From positions 124,001 to 188,000 of the forward strand of contig JBPOIJ010000008.1 of NCBI GenBank assembly GCA_052034585.1: a stretch of DNA of 64,000 nucleotides. Direction: 5' to 3'. The notes below the pieces were generated by a model. It was not told the DNA's origin, searched no databases, and was given only the letters and a program-made list of their open reading frames with translations. A program made the position numbers and the translations under genes. Each line of letters opens with the position of its first letter. The first letter of the stretch is position 1. Positions 25,321 to 33,420 of this stretch are shown here, piece after piece. This DNA comes from Xiheimicrobium sp052034585 (lineage in GTDB: Bacteria; Myxococcota; Myxococcia; Myxococcales; Myxococcaceae).

Positions 25321-26282
25321 ACGTCCTCTTGACGGGTGGCGCGGGTTTCATCGGCTCTCACGTGGCCGAGGCGTTGGTGAAGCGCGGCGACAAGGTGACG
25401 GTGCTCGACTCGTTCGACACCTTCTACGATCCCGCGATCAAGCGGCGCACCGCCGAGCGGCTCGCGAAACAAGGCGTCGTCTTCGTCGAGGGCGATCTGC
25501 GAAACGTCGCCGAGGTGGAGAAGGCCTTCACGACGGCGGGGCAGGGCGCGGCGGTGATTCACCTCGCGGCGCGCGCGGGCGTTCGGCCGTCGATTCAACA
25601 GCCGCTCCTCTATTCCGAGGTGAACGTCGACGGCACCACGAACATGCTGGAGGAGGCGCGGAAGCGGAAGTCGAGCCGGTTCGTCTTCGCCTCGTCGTCG
25701 TCGGTGTACGGCGCGCGCTCGAACCCACCGTTCTCCGAGGAGGATCGCATCGATCGGCCCGTGTCTCCCTATGCGGCCACGAAGATCGCCGGCGAGATGC
25801 TCTGCGCCACCTTCGCGCACCTGTACGGCCTCGAGACCTGCGCGCTGCGCTTCTTCACCGTGTACGGGCCCAGGCAGCGGCCCGATCTCGCGATCGCGAA
25901 GTTCGCGAGGCTGATCGGTCGAGGCGAGAAGGTGCCGTTCTTCGGAGATGGCTCGGCGGCGCGCGACTACACCTTCGTCGAAGACACGGTGCGCGGAGTG
26001 ATCGCGGCGCTCGACCGCCGCTGGCCGCACTTCGAGGTGCTGAACCTGGGTGGCTCGCGGCCGGTGAAGCTGTCTGATCTCGTCACTGGCATCGAGAAGG
26101 CGCTGGGCACGAAGGCGATGCTCGATCGTCAGCCCGATCAGCCGGGCGACGTTCCGCTCACCTGCGCCTCGCCGGACAAGTCGGAGCGGCTCTTGGGCTG
26201 GAAGGCGACGACCTCGCTCGACGAGGGCCTCGCCCGCTTCGCCGAGTGGTTCAAGACGAGCGACGCCGACGGGTGGAAGTGA
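25317..26282 (+). CDS. NAD-dependent nucleotide-sugar epimerase/dehydratase
   Basis: A 321-aa extended SDR enzyme. The NAD-binding motif GGAGFIGS lies at 7-14, the catalytic Tyr-x3-Lys (YAATK) at about 152-156, and FASSSSVYGA provides the Ser before it. The segment RFFTVYGPRQRPDLAI and the length are typical of UDP-glucuronate 4-epimerase/GalE-like proteins, although substrate cannot be settled. It is translationally coupled to the asparagine synthase-like gene (ATGA overlap) and ends the operon begun at 22420. If it makes a uronic acid, the upstream amidotransferase would have a natural substrate; that link is inference. Confidence 0.9.
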   Translation: MNVLLTGGAGFIGSHVAEALVKRGDKVTVLDSFDTFYDPAIKRRTAERLAKQGVVFVEGDLRNVAEVEKAFTTAGQGAAVIHLAARAGVRPSIQQPLLYSEVNVDGTTNMLEEARKRKSSRFVFASSSSVYGARSNPPFSEEDRIDRPVSPYAATKIAGEMLCATFAHLYGLETCALRFFTVYGPRQRPDLAIAKFARLIGRGEKVPFFGDGSAARDYTFVEDTVRGVIAALDRRWPHFEVLNLGGSRPVKLSDLVTGIEKALGTKAMLDRQPDQPGDVPLTCASPDKSERLLGWKATTSLDEGLARFAEWFKTSDADGWK

Positions 26283-26299
26283 TCGGCAATCGCAGCGGA

Positions 26300-26683
26300 T
26301 CACCTGACCACAGACTTCCATTTGCGTGCCCGCGTCGAGTGGGGTTCGGGGAGCGTCGAAGAACGTGGGCCGTTCGCGGATGAGCGCGACGATCTCTCGA
26401 ACGCCTCGTCCGTCAGGCGGTCGACCGGCATGCCGCTCTCGTACTCGGTGAACCACTGCACCTCGCATGGCGCGCCCAACGCTCGTTGATGGATCCGAAT
26501 TCGGCAGAGGCAGGTCGCGTCCCAGGCGCAATGGCACCGATCTCGCTCCGGCCGTCGGGCGCATTCCGGCTGATTGATGCGAACACTCAGCTCGCGAGAG
26601 GGGATCGGTCCCGAATCGGGCCGCTCGATGCTGACGGCTCTCGCTGACCGTCGCTCACAGGCGCCCAAGGCGACGACCAGCAT
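26300..26683 (-). pseudogene. Cys-rich hypothetical lipoprotein, probably frameshifted
   Basis: A frame of 127 codons from the ATG at 26683 (or 135 from a CTG at 26707 that would overlap the upstream methyltransferase stop). It begins with a lipoprotein-like signal (LLVGMLVVALGAC, fuller if the CTG is used) and has a Cys-rich core (CHCAWDATCLCRIRIHQ). After FTEYESGMPVDRLTDEAFE the reading becomes Ser/Arg-rich nonsense. The next frame instead continues sensibly as EIVALIRERPTFFDAP and then QMEVCGQVIRCDC. The switch occurs at a GAGAG dinucleotide run near 26393-26400, which suggests an AG insertion. The family is unknown. It could be a decayed gene or a sequencing error. Confidence 0.5.
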
Positions 26684-26703
26684 GCCGACGAGAAGACCTC
26701 GCC

Positions 26704-27690
26704 TCAGCTCGTGACTTTGGCGGTGCCGGTCCAGCTGTACTTGCGGTGCCAGCGCACCTCGACGTCGGAGAAGGGCTTGCCGTCGAACCATGCCCGCACC
26801 TCGTCACCGGTGAGGTAGTGCGCGACCGGCGTCACCAGCTGATCGAAGACGATGCTGTGCAGTTCGTCGAACGGGAACCCGTGCATCGACGCGAAGTACT
26901 CACCGTAGGGCAGGCTGCCGACGAACGGGTTCCGGCGCTTGTCGTAGGCCACCTTGATGAGCCCGAAGAGCCCCGCGGTCGGGATCGCCGAGAGGAACTT
27001 GAGCGCGTTCGAGTCGAGGCGCGCGGTGAGTTGCTTGCGAACGGGATCGACGAAGCGGGTGATCCACTCGTTGTTCTCTTGCCCGTACACCCAGAAGGCG
27101 ACCCGCCCGCCAGGCCGCACCTTCGAGACGAGCGCGTCGAAGCCGAGCTCGGGCTGGGGCAGGTGATGGAGCACGCCCACCGAGAAGGCGAGATCGAACA
27201 CCCGCTTCACCGGCGGTTGAAGCAGGTTGCCGATCACCACGTGCCCGTTCGGCAGGTGCCGGGTGTTCCGGAAGGCGACGAAGGCCGACGAGCCGAGGTC
27301 GACCGAGACGCACGCCTTGGCGCCGAAGCGCGCAGCGAGCTCGGTGTGCCGCCCCTTGCCGCAGCCACCTTCGAAGACGAGCTTGTCCTTGAAGTCGTCG
27401 CGGCCGACCGGCGCGATCCAGTCGAGGAACTGGTTCTCGTAGTACGTCCGGAGATCGCTCCAGCGGTGCCACTCCTCGGCGAAGCGATCGGCGGTCTCCT
27501 TCTCGAGCGAGGTGGTCGAACCGGGGATGAGCACCGGCACACCGTCGACGATGTCGTACCGCTTGCCGCTCTTGGTGACGAGGGTGCCTCGCATCACGTG
27601 CCCGTCCGACGCCCGCTCCGCGCCGGGCGCGAGTTCGAGCCCCTCCCCAGTCTCCGGGCAGCACAACCATTCGAGCACTTCGACGCGCAT
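26704..27690 (-). CDS. SAM-dependent methyltransferase with Trm112-like N-terminus
   Basis: A 328-aa protein. Residues 1 to about 53 form a Trm112/YcaR-like domain (LEWLCCPETGEGLEL, then RYDIVDGVPVLIP). It is followed by a class I methyltransferase fold: the glycine loop is FEGGCGKGRHTELAARFG, the acidic strand end CVSVDLGSSAF, and the motif II region is DLAFSVGVLHHLPQPELG. This two-domain arrangement is common in methyltransferases of polysaccharide and natural-product clusters. It is divergent from the GT-C gene at 27777 (86 bp between starts). The substrate is unknown; a sugar or lipid-linked glycan is likely from context. Confidence 0.87.
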   Translation of the reverse strand: MRVEVLEWLCCPETGEGLELAPGAERASDGHVMRGTLVTKSGKRYDIVDGVPVLIPGSTTSLEKETADRFAEEWHRWSDLRTYYENQFLDWIAPVGRDDFKDKLVFEGGCGKGRHTELAARFGAKACVSVDLGSSAFVAFRNTRHLPNGHVVIGNLLQPPVKRVFDLAFSVGVLHHLPQPELGFDALVSKVRPGGRVAFWVYGQENNEWITRFVDPVRKQLTARLDSNALKFLSAIPTAGLFGLIKVAYDKRRNPFVGSLPYGEYFASMHGFPFDELHSIVFDQLVTPVAHYLTGDEVRAWFDGKPFSDVEVRWHRKYSWTGTAKVTS

Positions 27691-27776
27691 GCCGCGCCTC
27701 GTACCAGGACCAAGCCCGCCGTCCAGGCCCTTCTGGCGCGGGGGACTCGGTGCGCGGGTGTGCTAGGCGCAGCCCG

Positions 27777-29687
27777 ATGATCTCGGTGCTCCGAGTGCTC
27801 TGGCTCGTGGTCGCGACCGCGCTCCCGGTGTGGACGGGCTATGCCTTCGCTGCTCGGAACTACCGCGATCGCGGGGTGTTCGATCGCTGGCTGGTCGCCC
27901 TGATGAGCGCGATCGCCCTCGTCGTCGTCACCTTCCTCGTCGCCGATCTCGTGCGACCCATCAGCGCCGTCAGCCTCTTCCTCATCCAGGCGACGCTCTC
28001 GGCGTTGGTCGCCGTCTGGCTCAAACGCCACGGCACCTCTCTCGCCGACGTCTGGGCCCTCCTGCGCGCCGATCTCTCGGCTCCGAAGCGCTGGTTCGCC
28101 GAGACGCGCGCGACGAAGGAGCCCCTCGCAGTGCTCGTCGTGCCGGCGTCGCTGATCGCGCTCTGGTGCGTGGTGATGGTGCTCGCGTTCCGTTCCTGGG
28201 GCTGGGACGTGCTGATGTTCCACACCACCATCACCGACACCATCGTCCAAGACGGCTCGCTCGCCTTCATGGACACCGGGTTTCACCAGGCGCGCGGCTA
28301 CCCGCGGAACGTGCACCTGCTCGCGGCGTGGAACGTCTTCTTCCTGGGTGACACCTCGCTCGACGACGCACCGCAGCTGCCGTTCGGCGTGTTGGGAGCG
28401 CTCGTCTGTGCGGCCTGGGCGAGACGCCTGGGAACGAGTCGCGTCGTGGCGACCGGCTTGGGCGCGGCGTGGGTGTGCTTCTCGCCCGTCTTCATCCAGC
28501 TGCCGTCGGCGCACGTCGACGTCGCCTGTGGCGCGTTGCTCGGAGCGGGAGCCTACTTCAGCGCGTTCGACGTCGAGCGGCGCGATCGCTGGGCCTCCGC
28601 GCTCGCCTTCGGTCTCTACCTCGGCACCAAGCACACCGGGCTGTTTCACCTCGCGCTCTATGCGCCGGTGCTCGCGATCCGCGGCCTCGTCGAGCTCAGG
28701 CGCTCGTCGTCGCGAGCGCGGCTGTTCCTCGATCAGCTCGCGTCCGTCGGCCTGATCCTCCTCGTCGGCGGCCACAAGTACCTGCAGAACGCGCTCGTCA
28801 AAGGGAACCCGGCGTGGCCCTTCATCGTCACCATTCCTGGGGTGGGCCCGCTCCCCGGCGAGAACGACGCCTCGACCCAGTACGGCGGCCCTCCGGGTGG
28901 GCGCGCGGCCTTCTTCGGCATTCCTGGCGAGTGGGAGCGCTTCGTCTTCCAGCTCACCGAATGGAACAAGGCGGTGTACTGGCCCGACTTGCGCGACGGG
29001 TATTTCGGCATCGCCTTCACCTGCCTCGCGTTGCCGGCGCTGGTGATCGGCCTGGTCGCGCTCTGGCGGCGTCCGACGCGGTGGAGCATCGCCGCCCTCT
29101 GGTTCCTCGCCCTCGCCGCAGTGGCGGTGCCGTCGGCGTTCTGGCCGCGCTATTCCATGGGGGCGTCGATCGCGGGGGTCGCGGCGATCGGGCTGGTGTG
29201 GGCGCTCCTTCCGCTGCGGGCGGGTCGGCTCGTGCTCTCGCTCGCGACCGTCGCGCTCTTCTCGCTCAGCGTCTTCTTCTGCGTGCGGGAGCTCACCACC
29301 AACGTCAACTACCGCTGGCCCGCGCTGCTCCGGCCCGCGCTCGGCTGGACGACGGAGGAGCGCGCCACCGCCCAGATCGCGCCCTGGAACTGGCCACAGG
29401 AACAGCTGCGGCTGATGAATGAACGGTTCGCGGCGGGTGACGTCGTCACCTGGGACGACACGGTCAGCTTCCCCGGCGAGCTCTTCTCGTGGGATCTCCG
29501 CACCACCGTCGTCTACGTCCGCTCGAAGCCCGATCTCGACACGCTCGTCGAGCGCGTGAAGGCCAAGCACCCGCGGTTCAGCGTGGTGGCGGCTGGCGGC
29601 CCGGACGGACGCCTCGAGGCGGCTGGCGCGAAGCGGGTGATCCCGCTCTCGCTCGGCGAGCTCTGGCTGATGGAGTGGCCCCGCTGA
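27777..29687 (+). CDS. Polytopic GT-C-like glycosyltransferase
   Basis: A 636-aa integral membrane protein with about a dozen hydrophobic segments and a C-terminal soluble tail (about the last 120 residues). An early extracytoplasmic loop holds WGWDVLMFHTTITDTIVQDGS and GFHQARGYPRNVHLLAAW, where GT-C enzymes usually carry their acidic catalytic residue; the candidate Asp lies in WGWD. This architecture is that of ArnT/PMT-like transferases that use polyprenyl-phosphate sugars. No exact family name can be given. The ATG at 27777 was chosen over an upstream GTG because it begins the first membrane helix. It converges with the methyltransferase at 29700 across a short inverted repeat. Confidence 0.8.
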   Translation: MISVLRVLWLVVATALPVWTGYAFAARNYRDRGVFDRWLVALMSAIALVVVTFLVADLVRPISAVSLFLIQATLSALVAVWLKRHGTSLADVWALLRADLSAPKRWFAETRATKEPLAVLVVPASLIALWCVVMVLAFRSWGWDVLMFHTTITDTIVQDGSLAFMDTGFHQARGYPRNVHLLAAWNVFFLGDTSLDDAPQLPFGVLGALVCAAWARRLGTSRVVATGLGAAWVCFSPVFIQLPSAHVDVACGALLGAGAYFSAFDVERRDRWASALAFGLYLGTKHTGLFHLALYAPVLAIRGLVELRRSSSRARLFLDQLASVGLILLVGGHKYLQNALVKGNPAWPFIVTIPGVGPLPGENDASTQYGGPPGGRAAFFGIPGEWERFVFQLTEWNKAVYWPDLRDGYFGIAFTCLALPALVIGLVALWRRPTRWSIAALWFLALAAVAVPSAFWPRYSMGASIAGVAAIGLVWALLPLRAGRLVLSLATVALFSLSVFFCVRELTTNVNYRWPALLRPALGWTTEERATAQIAPWNWPQEQLRLMNERFAAGDVVTWDDTVSFPGELFSWDLRTTVVYVRSKPDLDTLVERVKAKHPRFSVVAAGGPDGRLEAAGAKRVIPLSLGELWLMEWPR

Positions 29688-29704
29688 GGAGCCGGTCGCT
29701 CAGC
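29683..29704. other. Inverted repeat between convergent genes
   Basis: GCTGAG (29683-29688) and CTCAGC (29699-29704) form a 6-bp stem with a 10-base loop that includes both stop regions of the convergent genes. No T-run follows on either strand, so it is at best a weak bidirectional end structure. It could equally be chance. Confidence 0.25.
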
Positions 29705-30434
29705 GCGCGATCACCAGCAGCGAGACCCCGAAGGGGAACCGAACCCGGCTGACGAGGTGCCCTTCGGCCGAGAAGGTGCGGGTCAAGATCGTGTTCGCCA
29801 GGCCGCTGTTGAGCGAGCCCTCGTTGTCGCTCTCTTCTCCGGGCAGGAGCTTGCGGAGCAGCCGAACCGCTGCGATCGGCGGAAACAGCGCGATGTTGTA
29901 GTGGGTGTGGAAGGCCACCTGAAACCCGGCGGCGCTGAGCTCGCCGGTGAGCGACCGGAGCGTGTAGCGGCGAAAGTGATGGTTCGCCTCGTCGTGCTTG
30001 CTCCACAAGAACGGAAAGGCGGGCACGGTCACGATCAGCTGGCCCCCAGGCGCGAGCGCGCCGCGCACCGATCGCAGCGCCTCGACGGGTCGCTCGATGT
30101 GCTCGAGCACGTCGAAGAGGCCGATGAGCTCGAACTGCTCTCCCGTGGGGAGCCCTTCGGGGATGCCGCCCTCGAGCACGCGGGCGCGCGGGCACCGTCG
30201 CCGTGCTGCTTCGACGGCGATGGGCCCCGGCTCCACTCCGGTGACGACGCCGAACTGCTCGAGCATCGGCAGATTGCCTCCGCTCCCACAGCCGGCGTCG
30301 AGAATGCGCCGTGGCGCGGCGCTGGGCACGAGGTGACGTCGCAGCGTTCGCTCGATGATCGCGCGCCGCCCGACGAACCACCACCAGTCGGACTCGTCGA
30401 GGTGGGCCAGCTCCTGGTAGACGGCGCGCTCCAT
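29700..30434 (-). CDS. Class I SAM-dependent methyltransferase
   Basis: A 244-aa methyltransferase. The SAM-binding glycine motif is ILDAGCGSGGNLPML (about residues 44-58), with GVEPG as the acidic loop, and motif IV-like LIGLFDVLEHIERPVEALRS. The segment FLWSKHDEANHHFRRYTLRSL is typical of methyltransferases in surface-glycan loci. A hydrophobic stretch near the end (FPPIAAVRLLRKLL) may contact the membrane. It starts 59 bp from the divergent GT-C gene at 30494. The acceptor is unknown. Confidence 0.9.
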   Translation of the reverse strand: MERAVYQELAHLDESDWWWFVGRRAIIERTLRRHLVPSAAPRRILDAGCGSGGNLPMLEQFGVVTGVEPGPIAVEAARRRCPRARVLEGGIPEGLPTGEQFELIGLFDVLEHIERPVEALRSVRGALAPGGQLIVTVPAFPFLWSKHDEANHHFRRYTLRSLTGELSAAGFQVAFHTHYNIALFPPIAAVRLLRKLLPGEESDNEGSLNSGLANTILTRTFSAEGHLVSRVRFPFGVSLLVIAR

Positions 30435-30493
30435 CGCCCGCCTCGCTACACCGGGTCTGCGGCGAGCACCACTGCGACCGAAACAACCCTTGG

Positions 30494-31900
30494 GTGTCGC
30501 CCGCGGACGGGTACATTCGAGCCGTGATCGCGCTCGGCCTCTACCTCTGCATGTCGCTGGTCCTGGTGGTGTCGCACGGCCACTACGCCGCTGGACCGGT
30601 GACGATGATGCTGGCGGTCGGCCTGGTGCTGCTCGCCTCGGGCCGGGAGCGCCTGGAGCATCGCCGCCTCGACCCCTCGCTGCTCCTCGCCGGTTCGTTG
30701 GTGGGCCTCGCGATTCTCACCGCCGGGAACCAGATGATCTACGCGCGCGACCCGGAGTCGCTGAAGTGGGTGAGGGCGATGCTGATCGTCACCACCTTCG
30801 CGATCGTCGGCGCGGTGATCGCCAGTCGTGCGGCTGGCCGGGTGGCGGCCCTCGCGGCGCCCATCTTCGCGGGCCTCGCCCTGTTGGCGATGTTCGTCGG
30901 CAAGGCCTTCGTGCTCCACGCGTCTCCCCAGCCCTTCATCGACGTGTGGACCTCGAGCGTCGCGGCGGTCGATCACATCCTCGCGGGTCGCAACCCCTAT
31001 ACCCAGCAGTACGTCGACATCTACGGAGGGGCCTACAACTACAAGCCGGGCATGCCGTACGGGCCCTCTTTTCTCCTCTGGTCGACCCTCTGGGCGAAGC
31101 TCTTCGGTGGGCAGCACGACGTACGGGTCGGCCTCGTCATCTCGGAGTACCTCGTCGCGCTGGGCCTCGGGTGGCTCTGCTTCCGCCGCTCGAAGAACCT
31201 CGTCGCCGCGCTCGCCCTCGCGCTCCTGTGGACGACCAACCCCATCGGCCTCTTCGTGCTCGAGCAGTCGTGGATCGACCCGCTCCTGATGGCGGCGCTC
31301 GTCGCGGCGCTGATCGCCCACCAGGAGCGCTGGCTCGCCACCGCAGGCGTCGCCCTCGGCTTCGCCTTCGCCGTGAAGACCTACGCGATGGTGGCGGTGG
31401 GGCTGATCGCGCTCTGGGTGATTCGCGGCGAGGGCTTCACGGGCGAAGGGCTCAAGGCGACCCGTCGCTTCGTCATCGGGGCGGTCGCCGGGTGCGCCGC
31501 GTTCGTCGGGCCCTTTCTCGTGCTCGATGCGGGCGCCTTCTGGAACTCGATGTTCGGGCTCTGGGCCGATCAAGCGCCCCGCGCCGACGCGCTCACCCTG
31601 GTGGCGCTGCGCGGAGAGATCGAGGGCGTGTTGGGGCAAGGCCACGAGGCGCTCCGGCCGCTGTACGGCCCCTTCACCGTCCTCACCTTGGGCCTGGCGG
31701 CGACCTCGGGCTGGTGGGTGTGGAAGCGCGCAGGAACGTCGTTCGGCCGGCTCGGGTGGGGCCTGGCGACCGTGCACGTCTGGTTCTTCCTCTTCGCGCG
31801 CCAGGCGTTCTGCAACTACTACTACTACGCGCTGGTGTTCCTCTTCCTGGTGCTCGCGGGGTCGACCCCTCGGCCCGCGGGCTCCGAGGCGAGAACGTGA
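30494..31900 (+). CDS. Polytopic GT87/DUF2029-like mannosyltransferase
   Basis: A 468-aa membrane protein with about ten predicted helices. The extracytoplasmic loop FIDVWTSSVAAVDHILAG followed by RNPYTQQYVDIYGG and YKPGMPYGPSFLLWSTL is the type of Asp/NPY/Y-rich loop found in GT87 (DUF2029) alpha-mannosyltransferases, which use polyprenyl-phosphate mannose. The GTG at 30494 opens the frame; a GTG at 30524 is an alternative that begins directly at the first helix. Its TGA overlaps the GTG of the next membrane protein, so the two are a translational pair. Family placement is moderate. Confidence 0.8.
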   Translation: MSPADGYIRAVIALGLYLCMSLVLVVSHGHYAAGPVTMMLAVGLVLLASGRERLEHRRLDPSLLLAGSLVGLAILTAGNQMIYARDPESLKWVRAMLIVTTFAIVGAVIASRAAGRVAALAAPIFAGLALLAMFVGKAFVLHASPQPFIDVWTSSVAAVDHILAGRNPYTQQYVDIYGGAYNYKPGMPYGPSFLLWSTLWAKLFGGQHDVRVGLVISEYLVALGLGWLCFRRSKNLVAALALALLWTTNPIGLFVLEQSWIDPLLMAALVAALIAHQERWLATAGVALGFAFAVKTYAMVAVGLIALWVIRGEGFTGEGLKATRRFVIGAVAGCAAFVGPFLVLDAGAFWNSMFGLWADQAPRADALTLVALRGEIEGVLGQGHEALRPLYGPFTVLTLGLAATSGWWVWKRAGTSFGRLGWGLATVHVWFFLFARQAFCNYYYYALVFLFLVLAGSTPRPAGSEART

Positions 31901-33420
31901 CGCTGGCCCAGGTCGGCAAACGGTTGCTCGAGCACGACGGGCGTCGCCTCGCCGTCGGAGTGCTGGCGCTCATCGCCTTGGTACCCCTGGCGGTGACACC
32001 CATCGTGCCCCTGACCGATCTCGGCTCGACGGTCGGCGCGAGCGGGCTGCTCTTCGATGCGCTCGACTCGAGCTCGCCCTTGTCCAAGATGTACCAGGTC
32101 AACGCCACCACCATTCCCTACTGGACCGCGTACGTGTTCCTGGCCTTGGTGGGCGCGGTGGTCGGCCCGCTCTGGGCGTCGAAGGCGTTGGTCGCGCTCT
32201 GCGTGCTGGCGTTGCCCCTGTCGATGCTGCGCCTCGCGAAGGCGATCGATCGAGACTGGTCGATGGCGCTCGTCTCGTTCGGGCTCGCCTGGGATCTGAA
32301 CCTCTACTGGGGCTGGGTCACCTTTCATCTCGGAATGTCGATCGCCATCTGGTGCGTGGCGAAGCTGATCGAGATCGACTCGTGGAAGGGCGTGCTCAAG
32401 GTGCTCCCGCTGGTGGCGTTGGTCGGGCTGACGCACGCGCACGCGGTGGTGTTCTTGGTCGCGGCCGCCGCGCTCACCGCGATCGCCAAGGCACGCCCCT
32501 TCCGGGCCATCGCCTTCCACGCCACCGCCTGCTTGGGCTTGCTGGTGCTGACGCCTTGGTTGTGGGGGGCGGTGCTGCGGCCAGCCGTCGGCTCGAGCGG
32601 AGGGATGAACCTGGTGATGCCGCCGCTGAGCGAGCGGGTCACCAAGCTCTTCGAGTTCTCGTTGGGCTACTTCGTCGATCAGCCCGGCCTCACCGCGGTG
32701 AGCGTGCTCTTCCTCTCGGTGCTGGCGATCTCCGTGGTGGGAGGGGGCTTCATGCGGCGCGGGGCTCCGGCTCGGCCGGTCGTGGCGCTCGCGGTCTTCC
32801 TCGCCGCGTTCGCGCTCTACGTCGGGCTGCCGTTCGAGGTCCAAGGGCCCATCCCTCACTGGTGGACCTACCCGCGGTTCGCGACCTACGTGCTCGCCTG
32901 CTTGCCGCTCGTCGCCAACGTGAGCCCAACCTGGCGCGGCCGATGGGCGATCGTGCTGGTGGTGGTGGCGATCAGCGGCTGGATCAGCAGCCTTCGCGTG
33001 GGGCAGTTTTCCCGGTACGGCGCGCACGTGAGGCCCTACCTCGAGCTCGTCGAGAAGATCCCCGCGGGCACGCGCTTCCTTCCCATCGACATCGAGTTCA
33101 CCTTCCCCGGCTTCCGCGAGCCAACCCTCGGGCAGCTCCACGGCTTCGCGGCGGCGCTCCGGCACGCGTACGATCCGCACCTCTTCGCCCACCCGGCCAT
33201 GCCGCTGCTCTACCGAGAGGGCGTTCAGCCGCCGACCCCGAACTGGGGCAGCCCGGCGGCGAGCTTCACCTCGGCCATGGCGCTCCACTACGACTACGTG
33301 CTCGTCTACCCCTCGAGCCGCGACACCCTCGGCAGCGTCGAGCCGAAGGTGCTCGAGCTCGTCGCCGACAGTGGGCCGTGGCGGCTGTACAAGGTGACTC
33401 GACCGCCTGAACGTCAGTGA
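31897..33420 (+). CDS. Polytopic membrane protein, probable GT-C type
   Basis: A 507-aa integral membrane protein with about ten helices and a soluble C-terminal tail (from about residue 375) that contains PIDIEFTFPGFREPTLGQLHG and a YDYVLVYPS strand. The first external loop (VPLTDLGSTVGASGLLFDAL) carries an Asp in the usual GT-C position, and a long loop after helix 2 reads DSSSPLSKMYQVNATTIPYW. I do not recognise a named family. The GTG start overlaps the stop of the GT87-like gene, and its 3' end overlaps the convergent DUF2079 gene by 7 bp (33414-33420). Its pairing with a mannosyltransferase suggests a joint role. Confidence 0.75.
   Translation: MTLAQVGKRLLEHDGRRLAVGVLALIALVPLAVTPIVPLTDLGSTVGASGLLFDALDSSSPLSKMYQVNATTIPYWTAYVFLALVGAVVGPLWASKALVALCVLALPLSMLRLAKAIDRDWSMALVSFGLAWDLNLYWGWVTFHLGMSIAIWCVAKLIEIDSWKGVLKVLPLVALVGLTHAHAVVFLVAAAALTAIAKARPFRAIAFHATACLGLLVLTPWLWGAVLRPAVGSSGGMNLVMPPLSERVTKLFEFSLGYFVDQPGLTAVSVLFLSVLAISVVGGGFMRRGAPARPVVALAVFLAAFALYVGLPFEVQGPIPHWWTYPRFATYVLACLPLVANVSPTWRGRWAIVLVVVAISGWISSLRVGQFSRYGAHVRPYLELVEKIPAGTRFLPIDIEFTFPGFREPTLGQLHGFAAALRHAYDPHLFAHPAMPLLYREGVQPPTPNWGSPAASFTSAMALHYDYVLVYPSSRDTLGSVEPKVLELVADSGPWRLYKVTRPPERQ

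Noticed and set aside
30490..31896. 976-codon frame joining sequence opposite in phase to the GT87-like gene with the following membrane protein
   Set aside because: Its first 468 codons are an out-of-frame shadow of the GT87-like gene; the real second gene starts at the GTG at 31897.
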